Assembly (NCBI GenBank): GCA_964547905.1
Contig: CAZJPN010000090.1
Location: 1 to 53,818, forward strand
Direction: 5' to 3'
DNA length: 53,818 nt
From: JAJYLM01 sp964547905
GTDB taxonomy: Bacteria > JAMCPX01
Shown: positions 26,299 through 34,655 of the stretch, one piece after another
Layout: each line of letters starts with the position of its first letter
How positions within the stretch are numbered: the first letter of the stretch is position 1
Notes under the pieces: generated by a model
Database searches by the model: none
What the model saw: only the letters and a program-made list of their open reading frames with translations
Told to the model about the DNA's origin: nothing
Program-made: the position numbers and the translations under genes

Positions 26299-27017
26299 TT
26301 AACATGTTTAAGAAAAAACTCAGCCAATAATTCTTCATCCTTCTTAGCCTTGGACTCTTCTTTTTCCTTGTTCGTGTTCTCTTCTTTTACAGGTAAGCCT
26401 ATAAAACCAGACTCGATCCTGTAAACGTTGTCCTTAATAACGACAGAATCAGGAAATATCTCTGCCTCCATATTTTTCAATTCATCGAGTGTTTTTACTT
26501 TGCCGACAATTTTATCTGTATCTTCGCCGCTGTCGAGAGCGGTCAGTCTCACAGCCTGCTGAAGATTAAACCTCGGTTTTGCCTTTGTAAGAATCGTTAT
26601 CGTTTCACCTTCAAGCAAGAGTTTTCCTCTGGTATTCAATTCATCAAGCAGCTCCTGCGTGAAAAACACCTTTTCGGATATGCCCTTAGCATCCCGGACC
26701 TTGGCGTTGTTGATCTTAGCACCTATCATTACTGCACCACGCATGTCCGCATGTGTTAAATCCGCATTCGTCAGATTAGCACCGCTCAGATTCGTATTTA
26801 CCAGCACTGCATGCCTTAGTGAAGCACCGGACAAATCAGTATTGGAAAGATTGGTATTGGTAAGATCGGCATATCTAAAATTGGCGTTTTTGAATATACC
26901 GGATGAAAGATCCATATTTTTTAGGTCGATACCTTTTAGATTTGCCCCTTCAAAAGAGACCCTGCTTTTAATTCCCTTTTCAATATCCTCACGAGTCAGA
27001 TCATTCATTGATATCAT
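26295..27017 (-). CDS. Pentapeptide-repeat protein with C-terminal domain
   Basis: A 240-residue protein. Residues about 25-105 contain consecutive A(D/N)L-x-x pentapeptides (NADLTHADM, LSGASLRHAVL, ANLTNADL), which fold as a right-handed quadrilateral beta-helix. The rest (about 110-240) holds an EVFFTQELLDELNTRGKLLLEGETI-like segment, a region of mixed secondary structure, and a lysine/glutamate-rich tail. No signal peptide is seen. The gene overlaps the upstream PilZ gene by 17 nt, or 8 nt if the second ATG is used. Its place between PilZ proteins and a phosphoesterase suggests a regulatory or scaffolding role. No specific function is recognised. Confidence 0.8.
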   Translation of the reverse strand: MISMNDLTREDIEKGIKSRVSFEGANLKGIDLKNMDLSSGIFKNANFRYADLTNTNLSNTDLSGASLRHAVLVNTNLSGANLTNADLTHADMRGAVMIGAKINNAKVRDAKGISEKVFFTQELLDELNTRGKLLLEGETITILTKAKPRFNLQQAVRLTALDSGEDTDKIVGKVKTLDELKNMEAEIFPDSVVIKDNVYRIESGFIGLPVKEENTNKEKEESKAKKDEELLAEFFLKHVK

Positions 27018-27396
27018 CTATAAAGCTTTTTATTATCTTCTTGGTTTCTTCCTTTATCTGTAAAAATTCGATACCAACACCCTGCGAAATATTGTTGAGA
27101 CTGGCTTCTTTTTCGGTTGTGATCCATTTGACAATGCCTGTTGCCTCTAACAGGTTTATATCGTTTGGTATTGTAAACTTCATAGATATATACTTACCTA
27201 TAGGTATGACTTCGGTAGTTTTTAAGAATATACCACCCTCGCTCAGGTTTGTCGAGTAATCATACAGATAGGCTTCGCTATCGGGATAATCCAAAAGCAG
27301 TTTTATAGTCGCATCATCTGCAGATACAATGACAACCTTCACCATAACCCTTGGGGATTTTCTTTTATCCATGCCTATGTCAGCCATAATGTCCAC
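27001..27396 (-). CDS. PilZ domain protein (cyclic-di-GMP receptor type), second copy
   Basis: A 131-residue single-domain protein. The c-di-GMP signature is present: an R-K-S-P-R box near the N-terminus and N-L-S-E-G-G about 45 residues later, followed by GVGIEFLQI. The real start may be the internal ATG four codons in (MADIGMDKRKSPRV). It follows the other PilZ gene by 3 nt and overlaps the pentapeptide gene. It would bind c-di-GMP and act through a partner; no target is evident. Confidence 0.85.
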   Translation of the reverse strand: MDIMADIGMDKRKSPRVMVKVVIVSADDATIKLLLDYPDSEAYLYDYSTNLSEGGIFLKTTEVIPIGKYISMKFTIPNDINLLEATGIVKWITTEKEASLNNISQGVGIEFLQIKEETKKIIKSFIDDINE

Positions 27397-27399
27397 TCC

Positions 27400-27753
27400 C
27401 TATGGCTTTTGTCTTAACGAGATATTACCTACAAAATCGTTTAGTTTCTTCCTTTCTTTCTCATGGAGACCTTGAAATTTAATACCCATGCCCGGGATCA
27501 GGTTTGTGCCTTTGATCTGTTTCGGCTCGTTAATCCATAAGACTTTGCCTTTAACTTTTATTGGTACCTTTATATCCGGTATAATAAATTCTAATGAAAT
27601 AGCGGTACCTACTTTTAATGGCATTTTTGTTGATATGAACATACCTCCCCTGCTTATGTTCATTGCATAATCCGACATAAAGCTCGTGACATCCCCATAT
27701 TTTACTCCAAGTTTGGTATCCAAGCGCTTTGCACGTCTTTTTTCTTTGCCCAT
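27400..27753 (-). CDS. PilZ domain protein, first copy
   Basis: A 117-residue single-domain PilZ protein starting MGKEKRRAKR. It has the RRAKR arginine box and N-I-S-R-G-G motif, then PGMGIKFQGL near the end. I chose the ATG at 27753 because a full AGGAGGT ribosome site lies 4 nt before it; an ATG seven codons upstream has none. It heads the operon that also contains the second PilZ gene, the pentapeptide protein, the phosphoesterase and aroF, driven from the promoter at 27776-27804. The two PilZ genes are paralogous but clearly diverged. Confidence 0.85.
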   Translation of the reverse strand: MGKEKRRAKRLDTKLGVKYGDVTSFMSDYAMNISRGGMFISTKMPLKVGTAISLEFIIPDIKVPIKVKGKVLWINEPKQIKGTNLIPGMGIKFQGLHEKERKKLNDFVGNISLRQKP

Positions 27754-27775
27754 ACACACCTCCTTGTTGTCCAAA

Positions 27776-27804
27776 ATTATAATTGATTAACCCCAAAAAT
27801 GCAA
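27776..27804 (-). promoter_or_regulatory. Sigma-70-type promoter of the PilZ operon
   Basis: On the minus strand: TTGCAT (27804-27799), 17-bp spacer, perfect TATAAT (27781-27776), about 23 nt before the first PilZ start codon. It is among the clearest promoters in the window. Confidence 0.75.
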
Positions 27805-27851
27805 CAACAACGATGCAGGAGATTATAACCTTGACGCCTCTGATACCCTGC

Positions 27852-29741
27852 TTATCGTTCATCTCTGAACGACATCTTGAGTTCGTATATGCCGCCGCCG
27901 GCATTCTTCTCTATGCTGAATCCTGCCTTTTCGAATAGGTGAAGCATGTGTTTATTATCCATGAGCAGGGCGGCCGTAAAGCCATGGAGTCCGTTTTTCT
28001 TTGCGATATAGGTTATGTAAGAAAGCAGCTCGGTACCTATGCCATTATTCTGGTGATCATCCCTTACAACGAAGGCGACCTCGGCGGTATTTTCTGTTTT
28101 ATCTATAAGATACTGTGCCATGCCGAGGATCACTTCTTTGTCTTCTTTCTTGCTTATTGCGAGTATTATCATCTCTTTTGTGTAATCGATTGCGACAAAC
28201 TGCTGCAATCTGTTGTGAGGCATGTCTGTCCTGGTCGAGATAAAACGGCGATATATAGAATCGTCCGAAAGAGCATAGAAAAAATCTTTTAAAAGAGGCT
28301 CGTCGCTGATCTTTACAGGACGCAATAAAATTTCGAATTCCATTTTAGTTGTCCTGTATGTTTCAAGTGCTTCCGGATATTCACCCTGTGTACCCTTAAT
28401 AAAGGTTTGATCCCTGTAGATAAGATTGTTCGCCTTTGCCGCATCTATAAGCCATCCCCTGAAGCGCGGATGCGCTATGGATATTAAGTCCATTGCGCGT
28501 TCTCTCAGGTTCTTGCCGTGAAGATACGCTATTCCATACTCAGTCACTACATAGTGTATGTCACCGGGTGTTAATGTTATCTTGGCACCCTCGCTCAGAA
28601 ACGGCACAATGCGGGAAACCTCTCCGTTTTTTGCCGTAGATTGCATTACAAGTACGGTTTTCCCTCCCTGAGACAGTATCGCTCCGCGCATGAAATCTGC
28701 CTGTCCTCCGATCCCGCTATAGAACGACCTGCCTATAGTTTCCGCAGTTGCCTGCCCCGACAGATCAACCTCCAGTGCACTGTTTATGGCGGTCATTTTC
28801 TTTTGACGGGCAATTACAGTCGGGTTGTTTGTATAATTCACGGGACGAAATTCTATTGCCGGATTATCATGCAGAAATTCGTAGGTCTCTTTTTTGCCCA
28901 TACAGAAAGCTGCAACCGTTTTCCAGCGGTTGAGTTCTTTTTTACTGTTATCGATAACGCCCTTCTTCATAAGGGCAACAATACCATCCGATAAAAGTTC
29001 CGTATGCACACCAAGATTCTTTTTATTCGAGAGCTGGCAAAGGATCGCATTCGGCAGACTTCCATATCCAACCTGAATGGTATCACCATCCTCGACTATC
29101 CTCGAAACGTATGTACCTATTCTATTCGAAATCTCATCCGGCGCATTGAAGCTGAATTCCAATAAAGGTTCGTCGTGCGGTATTATGAAGTTTATATCCT
29201 TGGCATGAATAAACGTTTCTCCGAGAACCCTCGGCATATGACTGTTGACCTGTGCAATAATCATGGACGCATTCTCAACAGCGGATTTGACTATATCAAC
29301 ACTTATGCCAAGGCTGAAATATCCATGCTCATCCGGCAGTGAAGTCTGTAGAAAAGCTATATCAATGGGTATGAATTTCTTACGTAACAACTCCGGTACC
29401 TGCCACAAAAACACAGGTGAATAATCCGCTATACCCTTGTTGATCGTATCCCGCGTATTTGCTCCTATGAAGAAAAAATTATGACGAAAATTTTCCTTGA
29501 ATCTCTCGTCGAGATACGGCGTAACTCCGAGCGTCCATACCTGAAGCACCTCCGCATCTACAAAACTTTTGGGATGCGATTGAACATAATTTATCAGCGC
29601 ACCTACAAGATATTGAGGCTCTCCGCACCCGGTACCTATAAATATTCTGTTGCCGCGGTGTATCTGACCGAACATCCTGTTTTCCGAAACAAATTTGTCG
29701 GGATAAGACTTTTTAAGAGTTTCCAGGTTATTGTCTGTCAT
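27852..29741 (-). CDS. Acetyl-CoA hydrolase/transferase (4-hydroxybutyrate CoA-transferase type) fused to a GNAT domain
   Basis: A 629-residue two-domain protein. Residues about 20-440 form a family I CoA-transferase of the Cat1/Cat2/acetyl-CoA hydrolase type, with GTGCGEPQ, VGYGSLPNAIL, the catalytic Glu in HTELLSDG (about E248) and SGIGGQADFMRGA. Residues about 465-625 form a GNAT acetyltransferase with the acetyl-CoA loop RDDHQNNGIGTEL. The transferase would move CoA between acetyl-CoA and a carboxylic acid; 4-hydroxybutyrate is plausible because a dehydratase homologue lies 14 kb away. The GNAT half could acetylate a protein in response to acetyl-CoA, for example the synthetase encoded nearby, which is inference. 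The start at 29741 gives an ATGA overlap with the regulator gene, so it is in the kinase-regulator operon. Confidence 0.85.
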   Translation of the reverse strand: MTDNNLETLKKSYPDKFVSENRMFGQIHRGNRIFIGTGCGEPQYLVGALINYVQSHPKSFVDAEVLQVWTLGVTPYLDERFKENFRHNFFFIGANTRDTINKGIADYSPVFLWQVPELLRKKFIPIDIAFLQTSLPDEHGYFSLGISVDIVKSAVENASMIIAQVNSHMPRVLGETFIHAKDINFIIPHDEPLLEFSFNAPDEISNRIGTYVSRIVEDGDTIQVGYGSLPNAILCQLSNKKNLGVHTELLSDGIVALMKKGVIDNSKKELNRWKTVAAFCMGKKETYEFLHDNPAIEFRPVNYTNNPTVIARQKKMTAINSALEVDLSGQATAETIGRSFYSGIGGQADFMRGAILSQGGKTVLVMQSTAKNGEVSRIVPFLSEGAKITLTPGDIHYVVTEYGIAYLHGKNLRERAMDLISIAHPRFRGWLIDAAKANNLIYRDQTFIKGTQGEYPEALETYRTTKMEFEILLRPVKISDEPLLKDFFYALSDDSIYRRFISTRTDMPHNRLQQFVAIDYTKEMIILAISKKEDKEVILGMAQYLIDKTENTAEVAFVVRDDHQNNGIGTELLSYITYIAKKNGLHGFTAALLMDNKHMLHLFEKAGFSIEKNAGGGIYELKMSFRDER

Positions 29742-31081
29742 CTTTTCAACCCCCATCTCTTTCTTTTTTCCCACAAGGCCTTCCTTGTTATGCCAAGCAT
29801 GCCTGCAAGCTGTGTTTCAGTGTGACTGCCCTGATATTCAAGAATAAACTTCTTTGCATAATCCTCGATAGATAGTTTATCGGATATCGCATCATTAATT
29901 GGGAAACCTCTTGACCTGATATTCTCAGGCAGATGTTCCGGCTTTATAATACCATCTTCCGTTATAAGTATCGCCCGTTCTATAACATTCTGAAGCTCTC
30001 TTACATTACCGTACCATGGATAGGATTTTATATAATCCATAGCGACTTCATCTATACCGCTGATGGATTTACCGAGTTCTTTGGAATAGTTTTGGACAAC
30101 GTACTTTACAAGAGGTTCTACATCCTCTCTTCTTTGTCTGAGCGGGGGTAGTTTTATTGTAATAACATTTATTCTGTAAAAAAGATCATCCCTGAACGTA
30201 CCCTCCTTCACCATCTTTTCTATGTCTCTATTTGTAGCAAAAAGAAATCTTACATCGATCTTTATACTCTGTGTACTGCCGACAGGTCTTATCTCGCGGT
30301 CTTCGAGAACCCTCAAAAGCTTTGATTGTAACCCCATACTCAAATCCCCTATTTCATCGAAGAACACAGTTCCCTTATCCGCCTGTGTCAATAATCCGTT
30401 CTTGGAACTTAATGCCCCTGTAAAGGCACCCTTTACATATCCAAACAGTTCCGATTCAAGAAGATTTTCTGGTATTGCACTGCAGTTTATAGGTACAAAT
30501 GGTTTATCCGACCTCTTACTGTTGAAGTGCATTGCCCTTGCTATAAGTTCTTTGCCGGTACCCGTTTCTCCAAGTATCAATACATTGCTTTTTGTATCCG
30601 AAACCTTCTTTATATGATTTATCACACCGTTCATTAAAGCACTGACCGCAATTATGTTTGTAAAGGCATACTGCCTCTCTATCTGCTTTTTAAGTATTAA
30701 ATTTTCGTTTTGCAGCGCGTGTTGTTTTACGGCATTCTTCACTGTTTGTTTTATCTCTTCGTGAACTATGGGTTTCACAATATAATCGTAAGCCCCAAGC
30801 CTTATCGCCCTTATAGCCGTATCTATGGATGCATAGGCTGTGATAATGATAACGATCTGTTCCGGCAGCCTTTCTTTTATCCGTTTGAGTAATTCTATAC
30901 CGTCAATGCCCGGCAGTATAATATCCGTTATCACGACGTGATAAATATTCGTATTGAGCATATCAAGGGCTGATTCTGCACTGTTTGTTGCATCCGCATC
31001 ATAGCCTTCTCTCGAGAATACTCTTTGTATCGACTCGCGCAGGGTCTGTTCGTCATCAACGATAAGTAATCTTTCTGCCAT
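29738..31081 (-). CDS. NtrC-family sigma-54 response regulator (CbrB-like)
   Basis: A 447-residue activator with a receiver domain (DD at 9-10, D53 in ITDIILPGIDG, ITAY, VKP) and a central AAA+ domain with Walker A GETGTGKE. It has the sigma-54 contact loop GAFTGA, so it activates sigma-54 RNA polymerase. The C-terminal Fis-type HTH has TETQLAGMLGITRKALWEKRKRWG. It sits 9 nt after the SLC5-type sensor kinase, the order of Pseudomonas cbrA-cbrB, and overlaps the CoA-transferase. It is a candidate activator of the satP-acs-porin promoter 8 kb away. It is one of two such regulators in the window. Confidence 0.92.
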   Translation of the reverse strand: MAERLLIVDDEQTLRESIQRVFSREGYDADATNSAESALDMLNTNIYHVVITDIILPGIDGIELLKRIKERLPEQIVIIITAYASIDTAIRAIRLGAYDYIVKPIVHEEIKQTVKNAVKQHALQNENLILKKQIERQYAFTNIIAVSALMNGVINHIKKVSDTKSNVLILGETGTGKELIARAMHFNSKRSDKPFVPINCSAIPENLLESELFGYVKGAFTGALSSKNGLLTQADKGTVFFDEIGDLSMGLQSKLLRVLEDREIRPVGSTQSIKIDVRFLFATNRDIEKMVKEGTFRDDLFYRINVITIKLPPLRQRREDVEPLVKYVVQNYSKELGKSISGIDEVAMDYIKSYPWYGNVRELQNVIERAILITEDGIIKPEHLPENIRSRGFPINDAISDKLSIEDYAKKFILEYQGSHTETQLAGMLGITRKALWEKRKRWGLKR

Positions 31082-31090
31082 AGTTTAACT

Positions 31091-34054
31091 CTACCTGATA
31101 TTATCTTGTATGGGAAGCCTTATTGAAAACATTGTTCCCCCGCCCTTTTTACTCTCAACCGAGATACTGCCGTTGTATTCCTTTATAAGGTTATAACATA
31201 TATTCAATCCCAACCCTGTGCCCCTGCTTAACGGCTTCGTTGTAAAAAAGGGATCGAATATTTTATCTATGATAGAGGGATCGATTCCGGTTCCTGTATC
31301 CCTGAACTGTATTCCGACAAATCCATCAACCGTCTGCATACTGATATCGAGTCTTCCCCCATCGGGCATTGCATCGAGCGAGTTCAGTATAAGATTTAAA
31401 AAAACCTGCTGAATCTGATCAGCATTCACAAACAACTCTGGAATGTCGCTGGCATATTTATTGAATTCTATATACTTAAATCTTTTATCATATTTTACGA
31501 GATTAATGGTACGGTCAAGGATTTCAGATATATTGGAAACCGCCTTTCCCGATGTATGCACCCTTGCAAAATCTCCGAGACTCCTGACTATCTTGGCGAT
31601 CCTCTCTATATGATTATTTATTGTATTCAATGACTCAACTGTAAACGCTATGTCTTTTTTGGTATTAAACTTCAATATCCTCAACTCCTGTACGAGAGAA
31701 AAGATTGATGCCAGTGGATTACCTATTTCGTGGGCAATGCCTGCCGTCAATTTTCCTATGCTGGCCAGCTTTGATGTTTGCAGCAATTGTTCTTCCATTT
31801 TTTTTCTCTCGGATATGTCCTCGATAATGATGACAAAACCGCCGAGTGAGTCCTTCAGCAGACTTGTTTTTACCTTAAATGTTCTACCGCCCTGATCTCG
31901 CAGGGTTAATTCGTTTTCTACGCTTTGCATAAAAACCTTGTTTGGGAGCCATGGCAGCAAGAGCAGTATGGATCTATTCAATGCCTCATCCTGATGGATG
32001 CCGCTCAGTTTTTCCATCTCCCTGTTCCAATAGTTCACCCTTAATAAGCCATCAATGGTAATAATGCCGACAGGTGCACTCTCTATAATATTCTCACTGA
32101 ACTCTTTCAAATACATCAATTCTCTGTTCCTCTCCGTCAATTCCTGGCGTGATGTTCTCAGGCTTCTTGTTATGTCCTTGATGGATTCGGAGAGTTCTCC
32201 CCTTTCATGCTCTGTCAAAACGAGCTTGTTCTCGAAAACAAGGGATGACATTGGTATTCCTATTGCACTTGCAAGGATCATCTCCGCATCATTACGCAGT
32301 TCAAAAAGCTCTTTAGGTGTTAGATGCTCTCTGGTAGTATCCTTCCTGGTGAGAAACTGTTGGACAGCATCGTATGCTTCTGTACTGCCTATATATTGCG
32401 CAAGCAAGCCTTCTATATCTGCCACGGTGTAAGAACTGCCGGCAGCAAGATCCTTTATTTTTTCATACGATTCTACAAATACAAGGGACTGGATTTCTTC
32501 ATCTTTCGATCTTTTTGTAAACACAGATACCCCCACATATAGTATTACATTGAAGAGCATGGCCCATAAAAGAGGCCCTCCCCATTTTCCAAGGCCATGT
32601 ACACCAAACAATGCATCTGGATTCAACAAATTGGAGTCCATCATACGTTTAACCATTCCTGTATGCGATATAACTCCCGCTTTAACCATACCCGGCATCA
32701 TAAGCGTATAAAACCACACCAAAAACCCAGCGACAAGTCCGGTTACTGCACCCGCCTTGCTTCCCTTCCTCCAGTAAAGTCCGAGAAAGAAAGCCGGTGC
32801 AAAAAGGGCTACAGCCTCGAATGACCTTAACCCTATATCCACAAGGCTATAAAATTCTCCGATATATACGGCAAAAAGGTAACCCAAAAATATAATCATA
32901 AAGATTACAAATCTCTTTATATTGAGCACCCAATTATGGAACCTTGGCATGCCGGAAAAGTTTACAATACCCGGCATGACAATACTGTGCATGATCATGG
33001 TGCTCAGTGCTACGGAGGATACGATCATCATGCTCATTGCCGCAGAAAACCCCCCGATAAATGCGAACAAGGATAGAAAATGGCTGCCATACTTCAATGG
33101 CAGGGTGAGAACAAAGTAATCGGCCCTGTGTTCCGTTATGCCCTTCAGCACCCCTGCAAAGGCAATGGGTAATACAAATATATTGATCAAAAAAAGATAG
33201 AGCGGGAAAAGCCACATAGCCTTTGTAACATGCGACTCGTCATAGTTCTCCACAACAGACATCTGAAATTGCCTTGGCAGAAATATGATTGCCATCATGG
33301 ACAGAAAGTTCAGTGCAAACCACTCGCCGTAGCTCGTTTTCGAGTCATTGCCGAGTGAGAGTAGCCTTGCATATCCTGCATGTTCGATCTGAGAAAAGAT
33401 ATCACCAAATCCATGAAACAAAAAATACGTTACAAAGATACCGACGGTGATAAATGCAATCAATTTAACAATGGACTCAAATGCTATTGCAAAAACAATA
33501 CCGCTGTGCCTTTCTGATGAATCAAGATGCCTTGCACCAAAGATGATTGCGAATATGCTGATGACAAATGTAATGATCAATCCAACTATACCGCTGCTCG
33601 CTGACTCACCGGTTATAATAGTAAATGTACTCATTATGGCTTTGATCTGCAGACCAAGATAAGGGATAATGCCTATAACCGCTATACCTGTAACTACAGC
33701 GGAAAGTGTAAGTGATTTTCCATAGCGAGAGCCTATAAAATCCGATATTGTTGTAATCCTGTTGGCTTTTGTGATTCTTATGACCTTCTTCAGCACAACG
33801 GGCCAGAGCACAGCCATAAGGGTCGGGCCTATATAAATAGTCAGGAATGCAAGACCAGAAGTGGCCGCCTTTCCAACACTTCCATAAAATGTCCACGAGC
33901 TGCAGTATACCGCGAGTGACAGCGAATAGATATATGGATTGTTTACGATACTGCTGCCTGTCTTTTCCTTTCTTTCAGCGTAATATGCTATTATAAAAAG
34001 CAATACAAGATAAGCCAATGCGATAAAGAGGAAATATACGGAGTGAATATTCAT
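31091..34054 (-). CDS. SLC5-type transporter / sensor histidine kinase (CbrA-like)
   Basis: A 987-residue membrane kinase. Residues 1-510 form a 13-helix sodium/solute symporter-like domain (SLC5/PutP) with YSLSLAVYCSSWTFYGSVG and the SSSVALSTM-type core. A STAC linker follows (about 530-590, LVFVESYEKIKDLAAGSSYTV). Then come a PAS domain (about 655-760, ESAPVGIITIDGLLRVNYWN), the phospho-His box GIAHEIGNPLASIFS (about H775) and a HATPase domain with NLILNSLDAMPDGG, DTGTGI and GTGLGLNICYNLI. CbrA and CrbS kinases of this build sense or import histidine or acetate and control acetate use. The nearby acs and acetate transporter favour a role in acetate control. The small membrane gene upstream overlaps its start. 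Confidence 0.92.
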   Translation of the reverse strand: MNIHSVYFLFIALAYLVLLFIIAYYAERKEKTGSSIVNNPYIYSLSLAVYCSSWTFYGSVGKAATSGLAFLTIYIGPTLMAVLWPVVLKKVIRITKANRITTISDFIGSRYGKSLTLSAVVTGIAVIGIIPYLGLQIKAIMSTFTIITGESASSGIVGLIITFVISIFAIIFGARHLDSSERHSGIVFAIAFESIVKLIAFITVGIFVTYFLFHGFGDIFSQIEHAGYARLLSLGNDSKTSYGEWFALNFLSMMAIIFLPRQFQMSVVENYDESHVTKAMWLFPLYLFLINIFVLPIAFAGVLKGITEHRADYFVLTLPLKYGSHFLSLFAFIGGFSAAMSMMIVSSVALSTMIMHSIVMPGIVNFSGMPRFHNWVLNIKRFVIFMIIFLGYLFAVYIGEFYSLVDIGLRSFEAVALFAPAFFLGLYWRKGSKAGAVTGLVAGFLVWFYTLMMPGMVKAGVISHTGMVKRMMDSNLLNPDALFGVHGLGKWGGPLLWAMLFNVILYVGVSVFTKRSKDEEIQSLVFVESYEKIKDLAAGSSYTVADIEGLLAQYIGSTEAYDAVQQFLTRKDTTREHLTPKELFELRNDAEMILASAIGIPMSSLVFENKLVLTEHERGELSESIKDITRSLRTSRQELTERNRELMYLKEFSENIIESAPVGIITIDGLLRVNYWNREMEKLSGIHQDEALNRSILLLLPWLPNKVFMQSVENELTLRDQGGRTFKVKTSLLKDSLGGFVIIIEDISERKKMEEQLLQTSKLASIGKLTAGIAHEIGNPLASIFSLVQELRILKFNTKKDIAFTVESLNTINNHIERIAKIVRSLGDFARVHTSGKAVSNISEILDRTINLVKYDKRFKYIEFNKYASDIPELFVNADQIQQVFLNLILNSLDAMPDGGRLDISMQTVDGFVGIQFRDTGTGIDPSIIDKIFDPFFTTKPLSRGTGLGLNICYNLIKEYNGSISVESKKGGGTMFSIRLPIQDNIR

Positions 34055-34221
34055 TTCTGTCTTTCACTTATATTGGCCAGCAATGCAACAATGCCTATGA
34101 ACAGCGCCCAGAATATGAAAAGATATAAATCAACCCATGTACGCACGATCTCAAGGACAGGCCAGCTAAAGCCCAATAATCCAACAAGGAATATGAATAT
34201 CCAGAGCTCTTTGTTTTTCAA
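34051..34221 (-). CDS. Tiny two-helix membrane protein overlapping the sensor kinase (CbrX-like position)
   Basis: A 56-residue ORF starting with TTG: it reads KNKELWIFIFLVGLLGF, then LYLFIFWALFIGIVALL, ending ANISERQK. Two membrane helices lie at about 6-25 and 32-50. A GGGGAG ribosome site sits 6 nt before TTG, and its TGA overlaps the kinase ATG by 3 nt, strong evidence for real, coupled translation. In Pseudomonas a small hydrophobic ORF (cbrX) overlaps cbrA in the same way. It could set the translation rate of the kinase or be a small partner subunit of its transporter half. No sequence family is claimed. Confidence 0.8.
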   Translation of the reverse strand: MKNKELWIFIFLVGLLGFSWPVLEIVRTWVDLYLFIFWALFIGIVALLANISERQK

Positions 34222-34266
34222 AAGAAACTCCCCTCATTCTTCTCAGTTATTAAACTCTCTCCTTTT

Positions 34267-34297
34267 AGTATATAACTGTATATACCAAAAGAGTCAA
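34267..34297 (-). promoter_or_regulatory. Candidate promoter of the CbrX/CbrA-like operon
   Basis: On the minus strand TTGACT (34297-34292) and TATACT (34272-34267) are 19 bp apart, a long spacer. The -10 region lies in an inverted repeat GTATATA...TATATAC (34268-34285), which might be a regulator site. TTG start codon 46 nt downstream. Confidence 0.45.
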
Positions 34298-34589
34298 GAA
34301 TCCATTGCATTTTGTCTCTATAAACCCAAAAAAAGCAATAAGAAAATTTTTTCATTCGCTCAATCCTGCGATCCACCTGTAATCCCCTCCTACCCCAATC
34401 CTTTACTAAAGGGGGGGTAGGAGGATTTATTATAAACGGGGTTTTAGTCCTCTGTATGTATATATGCTATTACCCTGTGTATTTTCCTTATCGAATTTTC
34501 GGAGAATACCTTTATTTGACGCAGGCTTATCGCTCATTACAAAAATTCCCTTATCTTCAAATGCATTTTTCGGGTAAAGTTATATAAAA
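34298..34589. other. 290-bp non-coding stretch between the kinase operon and the porin terminator
   Basis: AT-rich, containing one GC-rich hairpin repeat (34381-34427). No gene with a ribosome site is seen. Confidence 0.45.
34381..34427. repeat. AATCC...GGATT palindromic intergenic repeat
   Basis: Outer arms AATCC(CC)TCCTACCCC and GGGGTAGGAGGATT are complementary apart from a 2-nt bulge, and a central CCTTTA-c-TAAAGG forms the tip. It resembles the element inside iorAB (22584-22648). Being GC-rich in an AT-rich gap, it looks like an inserted repeat rather than a simple terminator. Confidence 0.65.
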
Positions 34590-34629
34590 CCCCCATCTGC
34601 TCAAATTGTGACTGAATAACAGATGGGGG
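34590..34629 (-). terminator. Intrinsic terminator after the porin gene
   Basis: CCCCCATCTG and CAGATGGGGG form a perfect 10-bp stem, followed on the minus strand by TTTTATATAA. It lies 27 nt beyond the porin stop and ends the satP-acs-porin transcript. Confidence 0.85.
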
Positions 34630-34655
34630 GCATTTGGAATGGAGAATCGTAAGTT

